Shown one piece after another: positions 38,859 to 46,546 of a DNA stretch of 47,846 bases. The stretch comes from a virus. Position numbers and translations under genes: made by a program. Every line of letters begins with the position of its first letter. The first letter of the stretch is position 1. The stretch is taken from positions 1 through 47,846 of the IMG/VR virus record IMGVR_UViG_3300037961_002446; one strand, written 5' to 3'. The notes below the pieces were generated by a model. It made no database searches and was not told the DNA's origin. It saw nothing but the letters and a program-made list of their open reading frames with translations.

Positions 38859-38992
38859 AGTGCTTAAATTGTGGTCATGGAGAAATGACTTTAAAATTCT
38901 ACCAACCCCGTAAAACGGGATATACACATCAAAAGGAGAAAGCAGTTTTTCTTTGTCCTGTATGTGGTCATAAGGAGTTGTTTGGATTATGA
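38855..38992 (+). CDS. Small zinc-ribbon protein
   Basis: A 45-residue protein with CLNCGHGEM and CPVCGHKE, a classic four-cysteine ribbon. 4-nt overlaps on both sides. It lies between the two polymerase halves. Confidence 0.55.
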   Translation: MKCLNCGHGEMTLKFYQPRKTGYTHQKEKAVFLCPVCGHKELFGL

Positions 38993-39159
38993 GAACTAAA
39001 ATAGTAACAGTAAAGGTATCATATGATACCGAAGAAACATGGGATATAACATTACAAGAAGTAAAAGAGATATTTCAGATGATGAATAATCTAAAGCGTA
39101 ATGCTATTATCTTAGACATTGAACAAGGTGTAAATCATGATGATGGACAAAACGAATGA
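38989..39159 (+). CDS. Small hypothetical protein
   Basis: A 56-residue protein (MRTKIVTVKVSYDTEETWDI...), beta-hairpin then helix. Coupled on its upstream side. Function unknown. Confidence 0.5.
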   Translation: MRTKIVTVKVSYDTEETWDITLQEVKEIFQMMNNLKRNAIILDIEQGVNHDDGQNE

Positions 39160-39268
39160 ATTACTTGAGGAGTTGTTGAATATGATAGCAAAATCAAATA
39201 GAATACTAATGATGGTTAATATTGTAAATATAGTGACCATAATAACAATAGTGACGGTGGTAGTATGA
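39137..39268 (+). CDS. Tiny membrane protein
   Basis: A 43-residue protein with a C-terminal membrane helix (MMVNIVNIVTIITIVTVVV). It overlaps the previous gene by 23 bp and the next by 4. Confidence 0.45.
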   Translation: MMMDKTNELLEELLNMIAKSNRILMMVNIVNIVTIITIVTVVV

Positions 39269-39399
39269 TATGTGCTATGGAAGGTTGTAATTGTAATGCA
39301 GTTAAAACACCTTTGTTTGAGAAATACTATTGTTTTGATTGCCGTTATACTTTTGAATTAATAATGGACGATATGAGAAATATGGAGTTGAGCGAATGA
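39265..39399 (+). CDS. Small cysteine-rich protein
   Basis: A 44-residue protein with C, CNC and CFDC, probably zinc-binding, with an acidic tail. It overlaps the start of polB-C by 4 nt. Confidence 0.5.
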   Translation: MICAMEGCNCNAVKTPLFEKYYCFDCRYTFELIMDDMRNMELSE

Positions 39400-40310
39400 A
39401 AGTAGTTTACGGACATACAGATTCAATCTATGTGCAAATAGATTCAGTAGAGAAGGCTCAAGAGGCTATCAAAGAGATAGAAGCAAGCGTTAGAGAACAC
39501 TTCCCTAATGTTCTAGGACTCAATGAACACCCTGTAGTATTGGAGTTTGAGAAGTATTACAATGCTCTAGGAGTCGGGACAGTAAAGAACCGAAACGCAG
39601 GTATGATTACTTGGGAAGATGGTAATTGGCTTGATGAACCTAAGTTCACAATGACAGGATTCATAGCAAAAAGAGTATCAGAAACAAAGATGGCCAAAGA
39701 AGTTCAAACAAAAACGCTTCAAATGTGGGCTAATCAACAACCGATGGAGAAAATAAACGCCTATTTGCATAGGACTTATGTTAGTGTCTTGAATGGAAAC
39801 TACGATTTCACGAAGTTAATCAAGAGAACACGCCTAAAAGAGGCTCGTTTCTCGGTTAAATGTCCTGATTGCGGTAGAAAATATGCCTTAAAAGACCTTC
39901 TAAATGTTAGAGTATGCGGTCAAAACGAAGGAAAAAATGGAATTCATAAGTGTGGTGAGAGAGTTTCTGTCTTTACTACTCTTGAAGATAAGAAGCCAAC
40001 CATAGGTTCAGGAGTTGCAGGGGTTATCAACGCATGGCAAAATACAGATATTGAGTTTGATGATAGTTATTTGTTCTTGAAGGTAAAGAATTCAGGTATG
40101 ACTTATGTTAATCCCTTGACTAAGGAAAAGAAACCTGCTGAATTTATCTCAGGAAGAGTCTTTGCTGATTTCAAAGATTACACTCCTGATTGGGAACACT
40201 ATGCTCAACAAGTCGTAGATAAAGCAAAGCCTGTGTATGAGGCTATGGGTTGGGATTTATCATCTATTAGAACAGGAAGAATACAGAAGAGTTTGGAGGA
40301 ATGGTTTTGA
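39396..40310 (+). CDS. polB-C: Family B DNA polymerase, C-terminal part (motif C and thumb)
   Basis: 304 residues starting MKVVYGHTDSIYVQ. This is motif C, usually YGDTDS, with the first Asp replaced by His; the second Asp is kept. The thumb follows, with an inserted zinc-like site (CPDCG ... CGQNEG ... CGE). The last residues IQKSLEEWF fit a PCNA-binding PIP box. It complements polB-N, 1.1 kb upstream. Methanothermobacter PolB is known to be split at a similar place. Confidence 0.88.
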   Translation: MKVVYGHTDSIYVQIDSVEKAQEAIKEIEASVREHFPNVLGLNEHPVVLEFEKYYNALGVGTVKNRNAGMITWEDGNWLDEPKFTMTGFIAKRVSETKMAKEVQTKTLQMWANQQPMEKINAYLHRTYVSVLNGNYDFTKLIKRTRLKEARFSVKCPDCGRKYALKDLLNVRVCGQNEGKNGIHKCGERVSVFTTLEDKKPTIGSGVAGVINAWQNTDIEFDDSYLFLKVKNSGMTYVNPLTKEKKPAEFISGRVFADFKDYTPDWEHYAQQVVDKAKPVYEAMGWDLSSIRTGRIQKSLEEWF

Positions 40311-40567
40311 CATTAGAAGAAATAAGAGCAAAATGGCATCAAGAATATCTTGATGGTAATAATGATGGATATACATTTGAAGAGTTTTTGTTGTTTTGGC
40401 TTGACCTTTTAGATTACGAATGCAAAGCACAAGCAAACAAAGAAAAATACGAAAATTGGGTTTTGGCAGGTGGCGAAAGACATAGAAGGCTCAATAGAAA
40501 CGGTAAACTAGTCAAGAGAACAAAGAAAGAAAATGACAAATTAAGAAGAAAATATGGAGGAATTTAA
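40301..40567 (+). CDS. Small hypothetical protein
   Basis: An 88-residue protein, acidic N-terminus and basic C-terminus (HRRLNRNGKLVKRTKKE). The TTG at 40307 sits at better distance from GGAGG than the ATG at 40301 and would give a TTGA overlap; the start is uncertain. Confidence 0.55.
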   Translation: MVLTLEEIRAKWHQEYLDGNNDGYTFEEFLLFWLDLLDYECKAQANKEKYENWVLAGGERHRRLNRNGKLVKRTKKENDKLRRKYGGI

Positions 40568-40568
40568 T

Positions 40569-41474
40569 ATGAATACAGATGAAAAATACAAAGCAAGAAT
40601 TGACTCAATGAAGGAGTTTACATACGATTGGTTGCCTGAAAATTATGATGACCCATCAAAACCTATCTTGAAGATTACTAAATCTTCTCTAGGTTCATAC
40701 GATTGGTGTCCTAAGAAATACGATTTCAGTTATATCCAACGACTGCCTCAAGACCAAACAGAAGCCATGCGAAAGGGAACTGTTCTACACAATCATAGAG
40801 AAAATTTCTTCAATGATTTTGACTTGAAGAAAGCAGAATCTATGAACAGTAGTGAAGTCTTAGAATACTGCACTAGTCTAATGCCTGTTGATGAATACTA
40901 TGATGAATCATTGACTATGGCGGCATTTGAAGCACAACGGTATCTTGAAGCAAGAGCCGAAGATAAGGTAGAGGAATTCTTACCTATTGTAAACGAAGGA
41001 AAGTTTGATGCAGAAATTACTATTCCTGCTGACTTCTCTAAGAAATATCCTCTTAGTAGAGATTATGTGATTCATATTCAAGGAATCATTGATAGAATCT
41101 TTATTGAGAATAACAAACTAATTCCATTTGAGTTTAAGACAGGACAATGGAAAGACTACAAGACTTCCTCAATGAGAAAAGAAATGGCTTTCTATCAACT
41201 ACTTATTGAGAATGCTCCTGATGAAGTTCTTGAAAACTGTGGGCTGAATAGAGATATGACTGTTTCACATTGGGGTTGGTATTATCCTGTTTCTAACTAT
41301 GTCTTTGTTGAGAAAGCCAAGACTCGTTCTATGACTTCTGTTAAGGATAGTATTGCTAAACTTATTCTTGCTTATGAGAATAAGGAATTCCCTACTAAAT
41401 TCTTTTACAAGACCTGTTCTCATTGTAGTTATTTTGGTCTTTGTGATGCGGCAAATATGGAAACATGGGTGTGA
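40569..41474 (+). CDS. Cas4/RecB-like PD-(D/E)XK nuclease with Fe-S cluster
   Basis: A 301-residue nuclease starting MNTDEKYKAR after TGGAGGAAT. Seen: DWCPKKYDFSY (first cluster Cys), MRKGTVLHNH (the GxxxH helix), IQGIIDRIF...PFEFKTG (the D...ExK core), QLLIEN, and CSHCSYFGLC near the C-terminus (three further Cys). This is the Cas4/AddB-type layout. With no CRISPR nearby it probably processes DNA ends in replication or recombination. Confidence 0.82.
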   Translation: MNTDEKYKARIDSMKEFTYDWLPENYDDPSKPILKITKSSLGSYDWCPKKYDFSYIQRLPQDQTEAMRKGTVLHNHRENFFNDFDLKKAESMNSSEVLEYCTSLMPVDEYYDESLTMAAFEAQRYLEARAEDKVEEFLPIVNEGKFDAEITIPADFSKKYPLSRDYVIHIQGIIDRIFIENNKLIPFEFKTGQWKDYKTSSMRKEMAFYQLLIENAPDEVLENCGLNRDMTVSHWGWYYPVSNYVFVEKAKTRSMTSVKDSIAKLILAYENKEFPTKFFYKTCSHCSYFGLCDAANMETWV

Positions 41475-41478
41475 TATT

Positions 41479-41574
41479 ATGAAGAGAGTAAAATGTAAAA
41501 CCCCATTAAGATGTAATCCTCAATTTGAAGGTAAATATCATTGTAAGACTTGTGCAAGGGAGGAATTAGAATGA
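41479..41574 (+). CDS. Tiny cysteine-rich protein
   Basis: A 31-residue basic peptide with C, C and CKTC, overlapping the next gene by 4 nt. Likely zinc-binding. Confidence 0.45.
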   Translation: MKRVKCKTPLRCNPQFEGKYHCKTCAREELE

Positions 41575-41939
41575 AAGAATTAATCAAGAAAAAGGTATTA
41601 GATAGGAATTGGAGTTTTAATGAAATATCAAATCTTAAGATAACAATAGATAGTTTGTCAAAAGAGATATATTCTGAAATGACTCTTCAAGAAAGATTTG
41701 ATTCCTTAAGAGAAATAAGAATTAACGAGCATTTTGTAGGTCATACATTTGAAGACTGTATTAGAGAAGCAGTTCAAATAACTCTACAAGGTGAAATAGC
41801 AGGGATAATTAAAGAGATGCTAAATACGGCAACAGTGAATTTTGGTGGTAATAATGAAATATCCGAGAGAAGTATGGGCGGGAAGTCAAATAAAAAACGC
41901 TCCACAGATGGCAAGAAAAATAGTTCTGACGAGGAATGA
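41571..41939 (+). CDS. Small helical protein with basic tail
   Basis: A 122-residue helical protein ending in a low-complexity basic stretch (MGGKSNKKRSTDGKKNSSDEE). The tail region overlaps the primase start by 86 bp in another frame, which may explain its odd composition. Confidence 0.5.
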   Translation: MKELIKKKVLDRNWSFNEISNLKITIDSLSKEIYSEMTLQERFDSLREIRINEHFVGHTFEDCIREAVQITLQGEIAGIIKEMLNTATVNFGGNNEISERSMGGKSNKKRSTDGKKNSSDEE

Positions 41940-42885
41940 ATATGCTAAGTTTGTTCATGCTCAGAATAATAAAACGAATGTCTATACTACAGTCTATGAC
42001 TTTAGGGAGTTTAGTGAAAAAGCAAAAGTAGATTCTTCCGTTATACGGGATAGAATATTCTTAGACTTTGATGCTCATGAAGATAATTTAGAAATGGCTT
42101 GGAGGGATTTGAAAGTGGTAATGGAATTAGTCCATAAAAGAGATTATGAACATACTTTCTTTTTTTCAGGTAGAGGATTTCATTTATTTTTATTCGGTGA
42201 AGAAACTCAAGATATGAGAAACATTCAGACTCTATTCAAAGAGATAAAAGATTATTTGATTTCTAAGGTCGGTAAAGATAATTCTCTTGATGATAGAGTT
42301 GGCCAACATACAAGATTAAGAAGAGTTCCTAATACTGTTAATATGGCTTCTTCTGATGAAGACGGAAATCCTTATTTTTGCATACCGTTGGTTAAAGAAG
42401 ACTTAAGCAACAACCTTACGGATATACTAACATTAGCGAAACGACAACGAATGATACCGTTCAAGAAGTGCGGAAATACGAAGGTAATTTTTCCAAAAGC
42501 ACCCCCTATTGAGGCCATGAAAGGCGAGGTTTCTGTGCCTTCTAGTGTTGGTAAGTTGCCTATGCTTCCATGTCTGTATAATGCGGTCATGGTTGAGAAT
42601 CCTTCGCATATTGCGAGAGCATACCTAGTATCTTGGTATCGGGATTTGATTTCAGGCTATCAGGATTTGGAAACTCTTGATGATAAGGAAAAGACTCTAA
42701 ACCTTGTAGTTGAGGAGTTGGAGAGAGTATTCGCTGAATCGGATTCTGTATGGCTAGATTGGGACAAACACACTACAAAGAAACACGCCAAGTTTACAGT
42801 CTTCAATAATTACAATGCTCCCCATTGTGATAAACTAATTAGCGAAGGATTCTGTGTCGGTAAATGTTGGAGGTTTCCTGAATGA
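41854..42885 (+). CDS. Archaeo-eukaryotic primase: PriS-like core joined to a PriL-like Fe-S domain
   Basis: A 343-residue primase. The core has RIFLDFDAH (metal-binding DxD) and FFFSGRGFHLFLFGE (the SxH-type motif), then RLRRVPNTVN. The C-terminal 110 residues carry four cysteines placed as in the PriL 4Fe-4S domain: LPCLYNAV, APHCDKL, SEGFC, VGKC. The large and small primase functions thus appear in one chain. The start at 41854 gives MKYPREVW; an ATG four codons upstream is possible. Confidence 0.8.
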   Translation: MKYPREVWAGSQIKNAPQMARKIVLTRNEYAKFVHAQNNKTNVYTTVYDFREFSEKAKVDSSVIRDRIFLDFDAHEDNLEMAWRDLKVVMELVHKRDYEHTFFFSGRGFHLFLFGEETQDMRNIQTLFKEIKDYLISKVGKDNSLDDRVGQHTRLRRVPNTVNMASSDEDGNPYFCIPLVKEDLSNNLTDILTLAKRQRMIPFKKCGNTKVIFPKAPPIEAMKGEVSVPSSVGKLPMLPCLYNAVMVENPSHIARAYLVSWYRDLISGYQDLETLDDKEKTLNLVVEELERVFAESDSVWLDWDKHTTKKHAKFTVFNNYNAPHCDKLISEGFCVGKCWRFPE

Positions 42886-43220
42886 GAAAGAAAGTAAATT
42901 TCCAACGACTGAGAAAAATAACTGTAAATAAGTTAAATTCTCTAGTAAAAAATGAAGTTTGGCTATCTGATTTGGTTGAAGAGATTGCTACCGAATATTC
43001 CTCTTCAGAAGTGTATAATTTAATAGCAATCGCTCACAGAAAAATAAAACAATCTGATACTATGGTTTGTAATATAGCCATAAACAATGGTTGGCGTAAA
43101 AAACGATGTGTTAGGCGATTAAGGCATTATGACTGTATTGTTGATGGCAAACCATTAACGCAAAAATTATCTGCGATTAAATTGTTTAAACTAAAGGAGG
43201 GAAATAATGTTAATAGTTGA
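42882..43220 (+). CDS. Basic helical protein, possible HTH
   Basis: A 112-residue basic protein coupled to the primase by ATGA. Residues 25-55 (VWLSDLVEEIATEYSSSEVY) may form a helix-turn-helix. A primase accessory role is only a guess. Confidence 0.55.
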   Translation: MRKKVNFQRLRKITVNKLNSLVKNEVWLSDLVEEIATEYSSSEVYNLIAIAHRKIKQSDTMVCNIAINNGWRKKRCVRRLRHYDCIVDGKPLTQKLSAIKLFKLKEGNNVNS

Positions 43221-43896
43221 TTCAAGAGAAAACTCCCGCCTATCTAAGTTGGTTATGCAAAAAGCAAAAGCCCTTAGAATACCATGTGAGAAAAAATGGA
43301 TTGAGATAGGCGACTATGTTTATGATGATGTTTGCTTTGAAGCAAAGTCCACTACTGATTTTTTGGGTTCAGTAATGACAAAGAGATTGTGGACTCAATT
43401 AGATAACATGGATAGACATTATCAAACCAACATTGTAATTATTTATGGTGAAATGGAAGAAGCCATACATAATGTAATTTCAAATTCTCCTAGTAAAATG
43501 CCAATAGGAACTAGAACTATTATGCTAAATAATAAGTTTCTTGGAGCAATAGGGAGAATAGTATTAGATACAGACATAAAGCCCTTTTGGGTTCAAACAG
43601 AAGAAGAAGCAGCATTAATTATAACAGCAGTAAGTAAGATGAAACCGATAACAAGAGATACCATAGCACCACAAGTATTCAAAAGATTAACAACAGATGA
43701 TTTAAGATTAGATTTACTAAGCAGTATTAAAGGCGTATCAATTAAAAAAGCAAAAGAACTAATAAAACAATTCGGCTCTATTATGGAAATAGGTGAATGT
43801 TCAGAATATGAATTACAAGCCATTGAGGGAATAGGAGAAACCTTAGCCAAAAGAATAATCTCCACATTAAACTCGGAAGAGAAGGTGAAAATATGA
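43207..43896 (+). CDS. ERCC4/XPF-family nuclease with helix-hairpin-helix
   Basis: A 229-residue structure-specific nuclease. VDSREN (4-9), IGDYVYDD and CFEAKSTTDFL form the ERCC4 catalytic core (usually ERKT; here EAKS). The C-terminus has two hairpins: LLSSIKGVSIKKAKELIKQF and LQAIEGIGETLAKRI. Like archaeal Hef/XPF nuclease parts, it would cut forks or flaps. No helicase domain is attached. Confidence 0.85.
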   Translation: MLIVDSRENSRLSKLVMQKAKALRIPCEKKWIEIGDYVYDDVCFEAKSTTDFLGSVMTKRLWTQLDNMDRHYQTNIVIIYGEMEEAIHNVISNSPSKMPIGTRTIMLNNKFLGAIGRIVLDTDIKPFWVQTEEEAALIITAVSKMKPITRDTIAPQVFKRLTTDDLRLDLLSSIKGVSIKKAKELIKQFGSIMEIGECSEYELQAIEGIGETLAKRIISTLNSEEKVKI

Positions 43897-45350
43897 ATAA
43901 GGAAGAAGAAGAATATTTGGAAACACTTGAAACTAACGCAGGTGTTTTCAAGGAGGCATTACCGAAAGTCGTTAGAGATTTTCAAAAGTCGGCAGTTGAA
44001 GTATCACACTACAATGACATACCCGCAGGAATTAGTTTCTTTACAATTCTAGGACAGATTGTAAAAGATTTCATTGTGATTCCAAATGGTAGAAATCATG
44101 AAGATACTAGAGTTCATTTCTGTTGGGTTCAAACAAGCGGAACGGGTAAATCAACACTATGGAATTTTGTTGGCCCTGTTGCTAATAGAACCTTTGAGAA
44201 GATTAACGCATTAAATCAACACCCTGCTTTTATGAACAAAGATGGAGTTCCTATGGCTAGGACTTTCAATACATTTGGAGTAACTGATTATACTGATTCA
44301 GTTCTAATTGGTAGATACGACAAAGATGAAGATGAAGATGGAGATGTTTGTTGGGAAAGAAAACCCGGCCTTTTGGAAGGTAGCGGATTAGCCCATTGGG
44401 ACGAATTTGAATATTCAGGTATTTTCAAGCAATCTCAACACAAAGAGAATTCAATTGTATATCTGAATACTTTGATGAACAGTCTATCAGGAGAGTCTTG
44501 GATTATTTCTAAAGCACTTACCTCTTATGATAATCAAGTTATGGAATGTTTTTGTGAGCGTTCAGTATTGGCTATGACTTATCCCCCAAACAATCTTAAT
44601 TCTGTTATGGCAGAAAAAGGCGTTCTACAAAGAATGCTTCTGTTTGTTTGGGAAGTTCCTGAGTTCTTACAACATAAGATGAGAACAGAACAGAATCAAA
44701 AAGCGGGAACAATTGAAGAAGTAAATCAGCCTATTGAGAAGTATGTCAAAGCATTTATGGAATTGTATAAAGTGACAAAGGAAAGATTTGATGAGGTTGG
44801 TGGCGACCCTATCAAGACAATGGTTTTCACAAGAGATTTCAATGATGTTCTCCAATTAGAATATGAGAACATGAGAGCATATCTACAGAATACAAGGCCT
44901 GATGTAGCGGCTATTGCTTCTAACTTTACAACTCGTTTGATGAAGATTCTGATTAAAATGTCCGTTCTTTGTAGCGTGGCTTCCGCCCCGTCTATTACCA
45001 ATAAAGAAGACCGCTTTAGGGTCGGAGGACATAATGTTAGACAGGCGGCTACTATCGTGCGACAATGTTATATGACATTGGTAGATTGGCTAGAACGAAG
45101 CCTAAGAGTGCGTAGGCAAAGCATCACAGAAAATTCTTTGGAAACTGTTTTTACAAATGTATATGATAAAATGGATAAAGACGATGAAGGTTTTGTGAAT
45201 AAGAGTCTTTTCTTGAAGCAAGTCAGAAACAAAGCAAAAAAATCTCAAGCACAAATATACCGACATTATGAGGTTATCAGACATAAATATGATGAAATGA
45301 GAGTCGGAAGAAGTGTGTATGTGAAGTATAATAGGAGTGATGAAGAATGA
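43893..45350 (+). CDS. AAA+ replicative helicase-like ATPase with C-terminal winged helix
   Basis: A 485-residue protein. VQTSGTGKST (79-88) is Walker A and GLAHWDEFEYS the probable Walker B. CERSVLAMTYPPNNLNSVM then QRMLLFVWEVPE resemble phage primase-helicase proteins of the DUF3987 type (an MCM-like role is also possible). Residues 430-475 form a winged helix (KKSQAQIYRHYEVIRHK). Position after primase and nuclease supports a replicative helicase. Confidence 0.65.
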   Translation: MNKEEEEYLETLETNAGVFKEALPKVVRDFQKSAVEVSHYNDIPAGISFFTILGQIVKDFIVIPNGRNHEDTRVHFCWVQTSGTGKSTLWNFVGPVANRTFEKINALNQHPAFMNKDGVPMARTFNTFGVTDYTDSVLIGRYDKDEDEDGDVCWERKPGLLEGSGLAHWDEFEYSGIFKQSQHKENSIVYLNTLMNSLSGESWIISKALTSYDNQVMECFCERSVLAMTYPPNNLNSVMAEKGVLQRMLLFVWEVPEFLQHKMRTEQNQKAGTIEEVNQPIEKYVKAFMELYKVTKERFDEVGGDPIKTMVFTRDFNDVLQLEYENMRAYLQNTRPDVAAIASNFTTRLMKILIKMSVLCSVASAPSITNKEDRFRVGGHNVRQAATIVRQCYMTLVDWLERSLRVRRQSITENSLETVFTNVYDKMDKDDEGFVNKSLFLKQVRNKAKKSQAQIYRHYEVIRHKYDEMRVGRSVYVKYNRSDEE

Positions 45351-45577
45351 AGTGGGAAAATACATATCTAGTATTTGAAGTAGCAAAAGGGCCGAAAGTA
45401 ATTATTGATACCTTAAACACCTATGGTAATGATGGTTGGGAATGTTGTTCTCAACTAATTGTTGCAGGTTCTCAAATCGTTTGTTTCCTAAAAAGGAGAA
45501 CAGATGTTGAAGAACCAAAGGTGGATAAAGAAGAGGCTAAGGTAGCAAAACTTTGGGCTAGTCCATCTAAGGAATGA
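45347..45577 (+). CDS. Small DUF4177-like protein
   Basis: A 76-residue protein; the first 50 residues (TYLVFEVAKG..IIDTLNTYGNDGWECCSQLI) fit the DUF4177 pattern (L-N-x-x-G-x-x-G-W-E). Charged tail. Function unknown. Confidence 0.55.
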   Translation: MKWENTYLVFEVAKGPKVIIDTLNTYGNDGWECCSQLIVAGSQIVCFLKRRTDVEEPKVDKEEAKVAKLWASPSKE

Positions 45578-45583
45578 TGCTAA

Positions 45584-46177
45584 ATGTCAATTTTAGCAAT
45601 TGACTTAGAAACCAAAAATATGTCTTATGACATAGGCGGTTTCAGTAATACGCATATGTTTCAAGTATCTACTGTTGCTACTTGGGACGGTAATACGGGA
45701 ACTGTCTATGTTGATGAGCCTGTAGATGGTTTTGCTAAATCAGGCCATGTCATTAAATCTCTTAGCGATTTAAAGTATGATTTAGACGAGCATTTTGAAA
45801 AAGGCGGATTGCTTTTAGGACATAATATAGCGGCTTTTGATTTACCTATTCTTAGGGACTCTATGGATATTTATTGCATTAATAAATATGTTAATGAGAA
45901 ACAATACATAGACACATCTAAGATTCTATTGAAGGAACATAAAGAGCGATTTCAACTAAAGAACCTAGTTAAATGCACTATGGACGACTTCAAACTAATG
46001 GATAGTGCTGATGCTCCTAAGTTATGGAAAATGGGTCAATATGATGAAGTTGTAGAATACTGTATGAAAGACACACAGTTAGTATATGACCTTTGGAAGT
46101 ATGGTCAGGATAATGGTTTTGTAAAGGCCTTTTCAATTGAAGAAGGCGAATTTAAGGAATTGGAGGTGAGTTGGTAA
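45584..46177 (+). CDS. DnaQ/RNase H-fold 3'-5' exonuclease
   Basis: A 197-residue protein with AIDLETK (Exo I), GHNIAAFDLPIL (Exo II) and EYCMKDTQLVYDL (Exo III, YxxxD). Because polB-N has its own exonuclease, this one may act in repair, recombination or RNA primer removal. Confidence 0.82.
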   Translation: MSILAIDLETKNMSYDIGGFSNTHMFQVSTVATWDGNTGTVYVDEPVDGFAKSGHVIKSLSDLKYDLDEHFEKGGLLLGHNIAAFDLPILRDSMDIYCINKYVNEKQYIDTSKILLKEHKERFQLKNLVKCTMDDFKLMDSADAPKLWKMGQYDEVVEYCMKDTQLVYDLWKYGQDNGFVKAFSIEEGEFKELEVSW

Positions 46178-46326
46178 TGACAGGTTGGGAATGGTTTGGT
46201 CTATTTGTTTTTGTCGTTATACTGATGCTTCTTTTCTTTGCCGCTTTTGGTGGAACTAATATCACCGATGAAAGCGTTGAAGAATATATGAAGCGTCTTA
46301 TGCGAGATGAAAAAGGCGGAAACTGA
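46177..46326 (+). CDS. Small single-span membrane protein
   Basis: A 49-residue protein with an N-terminal membrane helix (WFGLFVFVVILMLLFFAAF) and a charged tail. TAATG overlap upstream. Confidence 0.55.
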   Translation: MTGWEWFGLFVFVVILMLLFFAAFGGTNITDESVEEYMKRLMRDEKGGN

Positions 46327-46469
46327 TGAAATTAAAACAGGTTTGTCCTTATTGTAAGGAACTAACAGTTGCTAAGAGGTTGTTAGGATTTTATGTCGGT
46401 TCTCCCGAACAAGTAAAATTGTGGGAGTGTCGTGCTTGTAAGGGAATATGGTCTGAAAAAACAATTTGA
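46326..46469 (+). CDS. Small zinc-ribbon protein
   Basis: A 47-residue protein with CPYCKELT and CRACKG, a four-cysteine ribbon. Last gene of the plus-strand arm; its stop lies inside the terminator stem. Confidence 0.6.
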   Translation: MKLKQVCPYCKELTVAKRLLGFYVGSPEQVKLWECRACKGIWSEKTI

Positions 46470-46499
46470 GGGGGGCTTCGGCCTCCCTCATTTTTTTTT
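46468..46499 (+). terminator. Intrinsic terminator with UUCG loop
   Basis: GAGGGGGGC-TTCG-GCCTCCCTC, a 9-bp stem with one G-T pair, followed by ATTTTTTTTT. It closes the 38-kb plus-strand arm opposite the converging minus-strand genes. Confidence 0.8.
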
Positions 46500-46546
46500 G
46501 GCTTTTTAACTAGGAGCAATTTTTTGTTTGGCTAAATGAGAGGATT

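Noticed and set aside
43893-45350. Firm assignment of the AAA+ protein as MCM
   Set aside because: The N-terminal MCM zinc domain and the usual MCM Walker B and arginine-finger signatures were not found; kept as helicase-like ATPase.
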